A stretch of DNA of 17,777 nt from Pseudolabrys sp. Lineage in GTDB: Bacteria; Pseudomonadota; Alphaproteobacteria; Rhizobiales; Xanthobacteraceae. Below, in pieces: positions 1 to 6,523 of the stretch. The stretch is from contig JAFAQJ010000277.1 in the NCBI GenBank assembly GCA_019246455.1, positions 1 through 17,777 of the forward strand, written 5' to 3'. The first letter of the stretch is position 1. The number at the start of each line of letters is the position of its first letter. The notes under the pieces were generated by a model that had not been told where the DNA came from, did not search any database, and was given only the letters and a program-made list of their open reading frames with translations. The position numbers were made by a program, and so were the translations under genes.

Positions 1-780
1 ATACCACGGCAGGAACCGCCTAGTCGCCCAGTTTATGAAGACATCGAGCCCGACCCCGAACAATGCCAGCAGGATCACACCGACGAAGGCTTCGCTGTGC
101 CGGAACGAGCGCGAATTGTAGAGAATGAAATAGCCGATGCCGCCGATCGACAGGAAGAACTCCGCGACGGTTGCGCCGATCAGCGCGCGGCCGGCCGCGA
201 GACGGAAGCCGGCGAGCAGGTAGGGCATCGACGACGGCAGCACGATCTCGCCGAGCATGCGCAGCCGCCCCGAGCCGAACGACTTGGCGACCTCCATGTA
301 TTCCTTCGGCACGGCGCGCGCGCCGTCGGCAACGTTGGTGATGATCGAGAACACCGACGAGAAAATGATGGTGGCGATGCGGGTCGCCGGCGAATAGCCA
401 AACCACAACGAGAAAAGCGGCAGCACCACGATCATCGGGATGGCGTAAAAGCCGTTGACGTAATGCCGCAGCGCACGTTCTGCGGCGGGAACGCGCCCGA
501 TCAGCAATCCAAGAACGATGCCGATGCCGATGGCGATGGCGAGGCCTTCAGTAACGGCAAGCAGCGTCTGGCCGATCGCCTGGAGGAATTTCGGATCGGC
601 GATGACGTGTGGAAACGCCATGACGACTGAGGTCGGCTTGGCGACGTAAGGCGGCGCGAACAGCCGCACCACGCCTTCCCACAAGAGAAGCAGAACAAGG
701 CCTGTGATAAGGCGCGGCACGTATGTGCCATTAAAGCGACTGACGGCCGGGGGTGGGGCGGAGACAACAACGTTCGCCAT
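1..780 (-). CDS. ABC transporter permease 1 (SsuC/TauC/NrtB type), 3' end cut by window
   Basis: Inner-membrane subunit of an ABC importer. The reverse frame is open from the ATG at 778-780 to base 1, giving 260 codons without a stop, so only the last few residues are probably missing (the family is about 250-270 aa). It has hydrophobic segments near residues 22-41, 70-95, 110-126, 135-150 and 232-250. The cytoplasmic EAA loop is at about residues 163-188 (E163-V-A-K-S-F-G169, then LP at 181-182) and is the site that docks on the ATPase. The start is coupled to the gene upstream: its ATG shares one base with that gene's stop (TGATG). It is paired with permease 2, the binding protein and the ATPase in one minus-strand operon. 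The substrate is unknown. The family call is firm and the transported compound is not. Confidence 0.9.
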   Translation of the reverse strand, partial: MANVVVSAPPPAVSRFNGTYVPRLITGLVLLLLWEGVVRLFAPPYVAKPTSVVMAFPHVIADPKFLQAIGQTLLAVTEGLAIAIGIGIVLGLLIGRVPAAERALRHYVNGFYAIPMIVVLPLFSLWFGYSPATRIATIIFSSVFSIITNVADGARAVPKEYMEVAKSFGSGRLRMLGEIVLPSSMPYLLAGFRLAAGRALIGATVAEFFLSIGGIGYFILYNSRSFRHSEAFVGVILLALFGVGLDVFINWATRRFLPWY

Positions 781-1532
781 CATTGCCTCCAGCGCGCGAA
801 GTGTTGCTCGATCATGGCGCCGAGCCGCATCAAAGCGACGCCAAGGATCCCGATCAGCAGGATAGAAGCGAATACCCCGGCGGTGTCGAAATTCTGCGAC
901 GAGGTCATGATGATGCGGCCGAGGCCGGTCGCGCTGAGGAAGAATTCCGCCGCAACCATGCCGACCAGCGCACGGCCGATCGCCTGTCGCACGCCGGTCA
1001 TGGTGTACGGTAGGGTGTATGGCAGCATCACCTCGCGCCACAGTGCCCATTCGGTGGAACGAAACGATTGCGCGACCTCGATCAACTCAGGCTTGATACT
1101 GCGTGCGCCTTCGACGGTATTGTAGATGATCGGGAACACCGCGAAGAGAAAGACCACCAGCACCTTAGGCGCAAACCCGAAGCCCATCAGCGACAGGATG
1201 AACGGGATCAGCGCCACCATCGGGGTCGCATAGACCACCATGATGTAGGGCTCGATGCCGATCCGCAGCGCCTTGACGCGCGCGAGCAGGAGCCCGAGCG
1301 GCAATCCGACCGCGAGCGAGATTGCAAACCCGGCGGCAAACAACTCGATCGAATCGAGGAATTGGGCCGCCAGACCGCCTTCGGCTGTCATGGTCCAGAG
1401 CCGCTCGATCGTGACCGAAAACGGCACCATGAACGCCGGGCTACTCAGCCGCCCGGCTATCTCCCAGAGCGCGATGCCGACGAGAAGACTGACAACGACC
1501 GGCGTGCGCTGTCCTAACCAGGCCTTGATCAT
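780..1532 (-). CDS. ABC transporter permease 2 (SsuC/TauC/NrtB type)
   Basis: Second BPD_transp_1-type permease of the same importer, 250 aa, a full length for the family. It has membrane segments near residues 10-27, 64-85, 97-115, 122-138 and 218-240. The EAA loop reads E152-V-A-Q-S-F-R158, so the glycine normally conserved in this loop (present as G169 in permease 1) is arginine here. The gene starts 21 bp after the stop of the binding-protein gene and its TGA overlaps the next ATG by one base. Two adjacent, clearly different permeases with one ATPase gene suggest a heterodimeric membrane channel, although SsuC/TauC-type importers are usually described with a single permease gene. No strong Shine-Dalgarno is visible, which fits translational coupling. 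Confidence 0.93.
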   Translation of the reverse strand: MIKAWLGQRTPVVVSLLVGIALWEIAGRLSSPAFMVPFSVTIERLWTMTAEGGLAAQFLDSIELFAAGFAISLAVGLPLGLLLARVKALRIGIEPYIMVVYATPMVALIPFILSLMGFGFAPKVLVVFLFAVFPIIYNTVEGARSIKPELIEVAQSFRSTEWALWREVMLPYTLPYTMTGVRQAIGRALVGMVAAEFFLSATGLGRIIMTSSQNFDTAGVFASILLIGILGVALMRLGAMIEQHFARWRQ

Positions 1533-1553
1533 GACGTCACGCCGGCGCTCGCC

Positions 1554-2546
1554 TCACTTCACCATCGCATGGGCGTCTTTCCAGATGCTCGGATCGACGA
1601 ACTGCTCGTAGGTGACGGGCTCTTTGTCAGCATTGATGCTGCCGATCTTCTTCATCAGCGCGGCTACCGCGTTGACCTTGTCCTTCGGCAGGCCGTCGTC
1701 CTTGGTGGCCCAGAAATCGATCGCGAGGAATTGTTTGAGCGCTTCCTTGGCGATTTCTTTGCTGTGGCCGGTATCGCTGGCGTCGGCCGCGACTTTGTCG
1801 GCGTTCTTGGGGTCGCCCATGAAGCGCGCCGCGTCGATGTGCGCGGCCACGACCTTGACCATTGCATCGCGCTTGGCCGCGACTTTGTCCTTGCGGCCGA
1901 GAAGCGCGAGATAGAGATTGTTGGGATTGGTCGTCTTCATGACTAGCAGCGATTCCACCTTTTTGCCTTGCGCGTTTAGTACTGCGACGTCGTCGAGATG
2001 CAGCACGCCATATTTGAGCTGCCCCGCGACCATCGCCGGCGCGGTGTTCGAGCCGAGCGCGACGCGATTGAGTGAGTCGAATTTGATGTCCGGACAGCCT
2101 GTCAGCATCGCGCGCAAAGCGATGTCACGCGCGCCGCCGATGGCGTCGACGCCGATCGGCTGACCGGCGATGTCCTTACACGTCTTGCCGCTTTCGACGG
2201 TGCCGAGCACCCAATCCGGATTCGGCATCCCGTAGATTGCGACGAGCGGCGCGCCGGAATTTGACGCTTGCGCGATGCCGCCGGGTACCGGGCCCCAAGC
2301 AAGGTCAATATCGCCGGCAACCACGGCGCGGGCGGCGGCAGTGCCATTGTCGAAATTGCGTTGTTCGACGTCGGCGCCGTATTTCTTGTAGAAGCCTTCC
2401 TTCTCCGCCACGAGTGCGATCACCGAAGCGTAGATCGGCGGCACGCCCGGCAGCGCGATCATGACCTTTTGTGCAAGGGCCGGCGAGGCGGCGAACGCCG
2501 CGGCCACTGCCGCTCCGATCGTGTATTTCAATAATTTGTCGAGCAT
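1554..2546 (-). CDS. ABC transporter periplasmic substrate-binding protein (NMT1/SsuA/TauA-like)
   Basis: 330-aa exported solute receptor for the importer. Residues 1-25 form a Sec signal peptide (basic LDKLLK start, Ala-rich core, SPALA then QK at the likely cleavage site). There is no lipobox cysteine, so it should be soluble in the periplasm. The mature protein opens with a beta strand and a PPIYASVIALVAEKEGFY segment, followed by a region with GDIDLAWGP at about residues 77-85. This is the typical first lobe of NMT1/THI5-, SsuA- and TauA-like proteins, with the 'small molecule seen, then partner strain low' layout. The start is firm, with GGAGG seven bases before ATG. It lies 24 bp after the ATPase gene. 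The ligand could be a sulfonate, aromatic or other organic acid, or a pyrimidine; the sequence does not decide. Confidence 0.92.
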   Translation of the reverse strand: MLDKLLKYTIGAAVAAAFAASPALAQKVMIALPGVPPIYASVIALVAEKEGFYKKYGADVEQRNFDNGTAAARAVVAGDIDLAWGPVPGGIAQASNSGAPLVAIYGMPNPDWVLGTVESGKTCKDIAGQPIGVDAIGGARDIALRAMLTGCPDIKFDSLNRVALGSNTAPAMVAGQLKYGVLHLDDVAVLNAQGKKVESLLVMKTTNPNNLYLALLGRKDKVAAKRDAMVKVVAAHIDAARFMGDPKNADKVAADASDTGHSKEIAKEALKQFLAIDFWATKDDGLPKDKVNAVAALMKKIGSINADKEPVTYEQFVDPSIWKDAHAMVK

Positions 2547-2570
2547 TGAATCCTCCGCAGAATTTCGTTT

Positions 2571-3401
2571 CTAGTTTTGATTCTCGAGCACAAATTCAGC
2601 CGCGCGCGCTTCGCTCATCAGAGTGCTCCACACCCGCTCGCGCAGTTCGGCAAAGCGCGGCTCGCGCAAAGTCTCGCGCGTGCGCTGACCCGGCAAATCG
2701 ATGGCGATGGTTTCATAAATGCTCGATGGCCGGCCTTTGAGGACGACGACGCGATGGCCGAGCAGTACTGCCTCTTCGATCGAATGGGTGACGAAGATCA
2801 TGGCGGTCGGACGTTGCTGCCAGATGCGCAGCAGTTCGAACTGCAAGATTTCTCGGGTCTGTGCGTCGACCGCAGCGAACGGCTCATCCATCAAGAGCAC
2901 ATTCGGCTCGACCGCGAGCGCGCGGGCAAGGCCGCAGCGCTGCTGCATGCCGCCCGACATTTGATACGGGTACGCCTTCTCGAAACCCGCAAGGCCGACG
3001 AGCTTGATGAAATCCGGCACGCGCTTGGCGATCTCAGCCTTCGGTGTGCCGGCCATGCGCAGGCCGTAGGCGACGTTGTCGGCCACCGTCTTCCACGGAA
3101 AAAGGCCGAAGTGCTGGAATACCATCGCCATGCCAGGTGTCGGCCCGGTTACCCGGGTGTGGTCGACCCAGATCTCGCCATTGTCGACCGAGATGAGGCC
3201 GTCGATGCAGCGGAGCAATGTGGTCTTGCCGCAGCCCGACGGGCCCACAACCGCAACGATTTCCCGCGCTCCAACATCGAAAGTGACGTCGCGAAAGACT
3301 TCGAGCGTGCCGTAGCGCTTGCCGAGATTCTGGACACGAATTCGCGCCTCACCGGGTGAGAACTGCACGCTGGCCTTGTGGATGGTCGAAGGCGCGTTCA
3401 C
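2571..3401 (-). CDS. ABC transporter ATP-binding protein (SsuB/TauB/NrtD type)
   Basis: Cytoplasmic ATPase that powers the importer, 276 aa. All signature motifs are in order: Walker A GPSGCGKTT (53-61), Q-loop Q95 in VFQHFGLFPW, signature MSGGM (148-152) followed by QQRCGLARAL, Walker B VLLMDEP (168-174), D-loop AAVD and switch histidine H206 in VTHSIEEA. The FQ..GLFPW segment and VTHSIEEA are typical of the nitrate/sulfonate/taurine class. It uses a GTG start at 3399-3401 that overlaps the TGA of the upstream gene in a four-base GTGA junction, so translation is probably coupled. The downstream binding-protein gene follows after 24 bp. About 15 residues precede the usual domain start. Confidence 0.95.
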   Translation of the reverse strand: MNAPSTIHKASVQFSPGEARIRVQNLGKRYGTLEVFRDVTFDVGAREIVAVVGPSGCGKTTLLRCIDGLISVDNGEIWVDHTRVTGPTPGMAMVFQHFGLFPWKTVADNVAYGLRMAGTPKAEIAKRVPDFIKLVGLAGFEKAYPYQMSGGMQQRCGLARALAVEPNVLLMDEPFAAVDAQTREILQFELLRIWQQRPTAMIFVTHSIEEAVLLGHRVVVLKGRPSSIYETIAIDLPGQRTRETLREPRFAELRERVWSTLMSEARAAEFVLENQN

Positions 3402-4057
3402 TCAGCGGCCTGCGACGCCGGTTTTGATGCGATCTTGGCCCAGTAATCGGCTGCCTTCTTGGACTCGGCAAGCTTGTCCAATGTCTCGAAGCCAGGCGCC
3501 ATCGAACCGTCCTGGCCGGCGAGAATCTGGTGATGCTCGATATTGAGCGTGCGCAACCAGCGCTGCTGTCCCATCGTGATGGCGACGAAATAGCCGATCT
3601 CGACCAATTCGGGTTCGCTGAAGTGCTTGTGGAGCCGTGCCCACAGCTCATCGGCCGCCGGCAGATCCCAGGTGATGGCCTCGGCATAGGCCAGCGCCGC
3701 CTTTTGCTTGTCATTATAGCGCGGCGAACTCTCGAAATTAATGAGATCGGAATAGTCGTCTTCTTTGAGTCCAGCCTTCGCCGCCTTCATCGAGCGCTGA
3801 TTGCCGCAGAATTCGCACAGCACGGAGCGCGATACATAGATGCGGCAGAGCTCCTTGATGTTGTGATCGGCGACGCCGTTCTTGAACACATCGCGCCACG
3901 TATTCGCGAACGACCAGAACGTCGCGGGGACGTGGGCGCGGACGGCCTGGCTTTCCGGGCGGGGCGTGCCTTCGCGCGCGCAGCGTTCAAATTCGGCGCG
4001 CATCGCCGGATCGGTGACGGACGAAGGATCAACGTAACTGATGCGAGGTTTGTTCAT
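3398..4057 (-). CDS. Carboxymuconolactone decarboxylase / AhpD-like family protein
   Basis: 219-aa protein and the first gene of the ABC operon. It carries a CMD/AhpD-like core: E69, C71, then C81-E-F-C84. The 12-residue spacing from E69 to C81 and the CxxC match the AhpD active site (Glu, Cys, Cys). The histidine expected four residues after the second cysteine is R88 here. A second helical repeat continues to about residue 200 with a WLRTLNIEHHQI segment. AhpD-like proteins reduce peroxides through the CxxC; CMD enzymes act in the protocatechuate pathway but lack CxxC, so a redox or peroxidase-like role is likelier than ring-cleavage decarboxylation. I chose the ATG at 4055-4057 because GGAGG lies seven bases upstream; an upstream in-frame ATG at 4081 lacks this. 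The stop overlaps the ATPase GTG start. Confidence 0.85.
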   Translation of the reverse strand: MNKPRISYVDPSSVTDPAMRAEFERCAREGTPRPESQAVRAHVPATFWSFANTWRDVFKNGVADHNIKELCRIYVSRSVLCEFCGNQRSMKAAKAGLKEDDYSDLINFESSPRYNDKQKAALAYAEAITWDLPAADELWARLHKHFSEPELVEIGYFVAITMGQQRWLRTLNIEHHQILAGQDGSMAPGFETLDKLAESKKAADYWAKIASKPASQAAE

Positions 4058-4083
4058 CGCGTTTCCTCCGGAGAAAAACATGT

Positions 4084-4097
4084 GCCGCTCAAGCGGC
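4084..4097. promoter_or_regulatory. Palindrome GCCGCTCAAGCGGC, candidate operator (promoter-distal side)
   Basis: Six-base arms GCCGCT/AGCGGC are separated by CA. It lies between the predicted start of transcription of the ABC operon (about 4102) and the ribosome site at about 4065, where a repressor would block transcription. It shares the GCTCAAGC core with the palindrome at 4142-4153. On the minus strand the same bases could form a short hairpin with a TTGA loop. The operator role is inferred. Confidence 0.45.
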
Positions 4098-4108
4098 TTC
4101 GAGCGCGG

Positions 4109-4114
4109 ATTATA
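4109..4114 (-). promoter_or_regulatory. -10 box TATAAT for the CMD-ABC operon
   Basis: On the minus strand the sequence reads CTTTATAATCC, an exact TATAAT 52 bases before the CMD start codon. No good TTGACA-like hexamer sits 16-18 bases upstream (the sequence there is about CTGGTA), so the promoter may depend on an activator. Transcription would start near 4102. Confidence 0.5.
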
Positions 4115-4141
4115 AAGCTCCGTGCCGTCGTTACCAGCGGC

Positions 4142-4153
4142 GGGCTTGAGCCC
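4142..4153. promoter_or_regulatory. Palindrome GGGCTTGAGCCC, candidate operator (promoter-proximal side)
   Basis: Arms GGGCT/AGCCC are separated by TG; read on the minus strand it contains GCTCAAGC, the same core as at 4084-4097. Its centre is 57 bp from the other and falls near -40 to -51 of the predicted ABC promoter, an activator-like or second-operator position. The function is inferred. Confidence 0.4.
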
Positions 4154-4154
4154 A

Positions 4155-4177
4155 CGACTTTCGCTACGTCAAAGTCG
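4155..4177. repeat. Inverted repeat CGACTTT-N9-AAAGTCG in the divergent interval
   Basis: Perfect 7-bp arms at 4155-4161 and 4171-4177 with a 9-base spacer, immediately next to the GGGCTTGAGCCC palindrome. The dyad spacing fits a dimeric regulator such as a LysR-type protein, but no regulator gene is in the window and the T-N11-A form is not exact. It could also fold as a hairpin. Confidence 0.4.
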
Positions 4178-4266
4178 GGAATAAGACGCCGTCGGCGCGG
4201 TGTTGTACATTGTTTCGAGGCTGGCTTTGCAAGATCGGCCTTAGGCGAAACGAGGGGGGAACATTC

Positions 4267-5622
4267 ATGGCGACGTCAGTCAATGCCGGCGCGCGGCTCG
4301 ACCGCCTGCCGGTTTCGTCTTTCCATTACCGCATCTTCTGGCTAGTCGGCGCCGGCATGTTCTTCGACGGCTACGACCTCTATGTCGCCGGTGGCGTGCT
4401 CGCTTCGACGATCCAGAGCAAGTTTTCGACGCTGCCGCAGAACTTGCAGTTCATCTCGCTGACTTTCGTTGGCATGACGCTCGGTGCGCTAATCACCGGT
4501 TTTGTAGGCGACAAATACGGCCGTCGGTTCACCTATCAAATCAATCTTCTGGTGTTCGGCATTGCCTCGATCGCCGCGGCGTTCGCGCAGGATATGACGC
4601 AGCTCATCATCTGCCGATTTGTGCCAGGACTGGGTCTCGGTGCCGAGATCGTAGTCGGCTATTCGACGCTCACGGAATTCGTGCCGCCGAAATTGCGCGG
4701 TCGTTGGCTATCGTTCATGGCCTTCATCGTGGTCGCCGGATTTCCGGTTACGGCGCTGCTCGGCTACCTGATCATTCCGACCTGGGGCTGGCGGCCGATG
4801 TTCATCATTGCCGGCATCGGTTCGTTGATCGTCTGGGTGCTGCGCAAGAATCTCCCCGAATCGCCGCGCTGGCTCGAGGCTCAGGGCCGCACCGCCGAGG
4901 CGGAGGCCTTGATGCAGACGATCGAGCAGGAAGCCTCCGGGGGATCGACATTGCCGGCGCCTGCGAAAACGCCGCCGGTGCCGCAAGTCGCGATGGGACA
5001 GCTCGTGAAGTCGCCGCTGTTGCAGCGCATGATCGTTGGCTGCTGGGTGCTCATCACCATCAATACTTTGATCTTCGGCTTCGTGATCTTCCTGCCCCAA
5101 TTCTTCCTGCGCGCCGGTCTCACCATCACCAACTCGCTCGGCTACACCGTCGTGCTCTCGGCGGCATCGCTGGTCGGCTGCACCATCGGTGCCTTTACGT
5201 CGGACTTGATCGGCCGGCGTTGGAGCATCATCGGCGCCTCGATCGTCACTGTGATCGCCGGTTACATCTATGCGAGCTTCCGCAGCGGCGCTGACCCGGT
5301 GGAAGTGCTGAGCGTCGGCTTCGTGCTGATCGCGGCGATTTACGTGCAGACCGCGATCCTGTTCGGCGTCTACACGCCGGAACTGTTCCCCACCGAAATC
5401 AGGCTACGCGCGAACGGGATTTGTAATGCGTTCGGTCGCGGCGCGACGGTGGTGTCGCCGTTTGTCGTCGGCTACCTGATAACGACCTATCAACTGCCGG
5501 GCGTCGTTTGGCTGATGATTGGCCTCGTCGCGATCCAGGTCGTGCTAGTGTGGGCATGGGGCGTCGAACCCGCGCGGCGCTCGCTCGAGATCGTCGACGA
5601 CGTCGCGGAAGCGAAAGCCTGA
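4267..5622 (+). CDS. MFS transporter, organic/aromatic acid:H+ symporter-like
   Basis: 451-aa inner-membrane secondary transporter with about 12 hydrophobic segments. It has the DGYDL motif in the first membrane helix (residues 34-38), known from the aromatic acid:H+ symporter family where the aspartate is needed for transport. It also has the loop 2-3 motif GDKYGRR (81-87), an R117-F-V-P-G-L-G-L-G-A-E segment, PESPRW (197-202) ahead of the central cytoplasmic loop, and FPTEIRLRANG in the second half. The start at 4267 is supported by the purine run GAGGGGGGAA ending seven bases upstream; an upstream in-frame start at 4210 has no such site. It is divergent from the CMD-ABC operon and seven bases ahead of the dehydrogenase gene, so both are probably one transcript. 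The exact substrate is unknown. Confidence 0.92.
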   Translation: MATSVNAGARLDRLPVSSFHYRIFWLVGAGMFFDGYDLYVAGGVLASTIQSKFSTLPQNLQFISLTFVGMTLGALITGFVGDKYGRRFTYQINLLVFGIASIAAAFAQDMTQLIICRFVPGLGLGAEIVVGYSTLTEFVPPKLRGRWLSFMAFIVVAGFPVTALLGYLIIPTWGWRPMFIIAGIGSLIVWVLRKNLPESPRWLEAQGRTAEAEALMQTIEQEASGGSTLPAPAKTPPVPQVAMGQLVKSPLLQRMIVGCWVLITINTLIFGFVIFLPQFFLRAGLTITNSLGYTVVLSAASLVGCTIGAFTSDLIGRRWSIIGASIVTVIAGYIYASFRSGADPVEVLSVGFVLIAAIYVQTAILFGVYTPELFPTEIRLRANGICNAFGRGATVVSPFVVGYLITTYQLPGVVWLMIGLVAIQVVLVWAWGVEPARRSLEIVDDVAEAKA

Positions 5623-5629
5623 TGGATCG

Positions 5630-6430
5630 ATGACCGGCCGGCGACCTGTTGCACTGATTACGGGGGCGTCCGCGGGTATCGGTGTTGAACTAGCGCATGA
5701 GTTCATGACCCACGGTCATGAACTCGCGCTGGTGGCGCGGCGGGCCGACCGGCTCAACGCGCTGGCCGACGAGATCGCAGCGGCGGGGGGGCCACGGCCG
5801 ATCGTCATCCCCGTCGATGTCGGCAAGACCGGCGCGGCGCAGTCGATCGCCGCTGCGCTGGCACAAGCCGGCGCCGAGCCGCAATACGTCGTCAACAATG
5901 CCGGGTTCGGGCTAGTCGGCGAGGCGGCGTTGCTGTCGCGCGACGAGCAACTGGCGATCATCGATCTCAATGCCCGGGCATTGACCGAGCTATCGCTGTT
6001 GTTCGTCGACAGCATAGCCCGGCACAAAGGCGGACTGCTCAATGTCTCGTCGATGGCCGGCTTTGTGCCGGGGCCGCGCAGCGCGGTCTATTACGCGAGT
6101 AAGGCCTACGTGAACTCGCTCACCCTCGCGCTGCGCCAGGAGTTGGCGCCGCGCGGCATTCGCGTCACGACGTTGTGTCCCGGTCCGGTGCCGACGGAAT
6201 TTGCCGCGCGCGCCGGCCTCAAAAAGGAGCCGCGCCGATCGATCATCACGCAGGACGCGGCCAAAGTGGCGCATGACGGCTATGCCGGGCTGATGGCTAA
6301 CAAGGCCGTCGTTGTGCCAGGCGCGGTCAATAAGTTGATCGTGTTTATTCTGCGGTTTGTCCCGCATGGCCTGCTATTGGCGATCGTTGGCCGGCGGCAG
6401 TCCCGCCGGGCTAACGCCACGTCCGCATAG
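5630..6430 (+). CDS. Short-chain dehydrogenase/reductase (SDR, classical type)
   Basis: 266-aa NAD(P)-dependent oxidoreductase. It has the nucleotide-binding TGASAGIG (11-18), NNAG (89-92), the catalytic serine at S140/S141, and Y154-x3-K158. ARRADRL after the second strand puts arginines where NADP(H) enzymes often bind the 2'-phosphate, so NADPH is likelier. The C-terminus adds a hydrophobic stretch (about residues 234-256, VNKLIVFILRFVPHGLLL) followed by a basic tail, suggesting membrane association as in DltE-like SDRs. The gene begins seven bases after the MFS stop and is probably cotranscribed with it, so it may act on the imported compound. A perfect 12-bp inverted repeat lies in codons 24-32. 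The substrate is not recognisable. Confidence 0.92.
   Translation: MTGRRPVALITGASAGIGVELAHEFMTHGHELALVARRADRLNALADEIAAAGGPRPIVIPVDVGKTGAAQSIAAALAQAGAEPQYVVNNAGFGLVGEAALLSRDEQLAIIDLNARALTELSLLFVDSIARHKGGLLNVSSMAGFVPGPRSAVYYASKAYVNSLTLALRQELAPRGIRVTTLCPGPVPTEFAARAGLKKEPRRSIITQDAAKVAHDGYAGLMANKAVVVPGAVNKLIVFILRFVPHGLLLAIVGRRQSRRANATSA
5699..5725. repeat. Perfect 12-bp inverted repeat inside the SDR gene
   Basis: Arms GAGTTCATGACC (5699-5710) and GGTCATGAACTC (5714-5725) flank the 3-base loop CAC. It begins 69 bases into the coding sequence and encodes EFMTHGHEL, a plausible stretch for an SDR, so it is compatible with normal coding. It could act as an mRNA hairpin or an intragenic protein-binding dyad, or be coincidence. 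Confidence 0.75.
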
Positions 6431-6523
6431 TCCCGCTTGGTGCGGCGACGGACCGCCGTCATGGCTGCTTTACACGGCCGTTATTGCAAACCCGCGCGAA
6501 CGCGGTACTAATCGGGACCGGCA

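Noticed and set aside
510..550. Repeating GATGCC/GATGGC stretch in permease 1
   Set aside because: It encodes the AIAIGIGI membrane helix; the repeat follows from codon use, not from a repeat element.
2577..3359. 260-codon plus-strand frame over the ABC ATPase gene
   Set aside because: It mirrors the ATPase gene, which carries all Walker and signature motifs. No domain is visible in the antisense translation.
4120..4180. tRNA-like sequence: the forward translation reads GGLEPTTF, as over tRNA genes
   Set aside because: The minus strand shows a T-arm-like GTGGGCTCAAGCCC and a stem-loop, but no D arm, a 9-base anticodon loop, mismatched T stem and no acceptor stem. It is better read as palindromic regulatory DNA; a degraded tRNA fragment is not excluded.
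6447..6505. Two small hairpins between the SDR and amidotransferase genes (GACGG/CCGTC at 6447-6460 and CCGCG/CGCGG at 6492-6505)
   Set aside because: Only 5-bp stems without a T-run; common in GC-rich DNA, so not called as a terminator.
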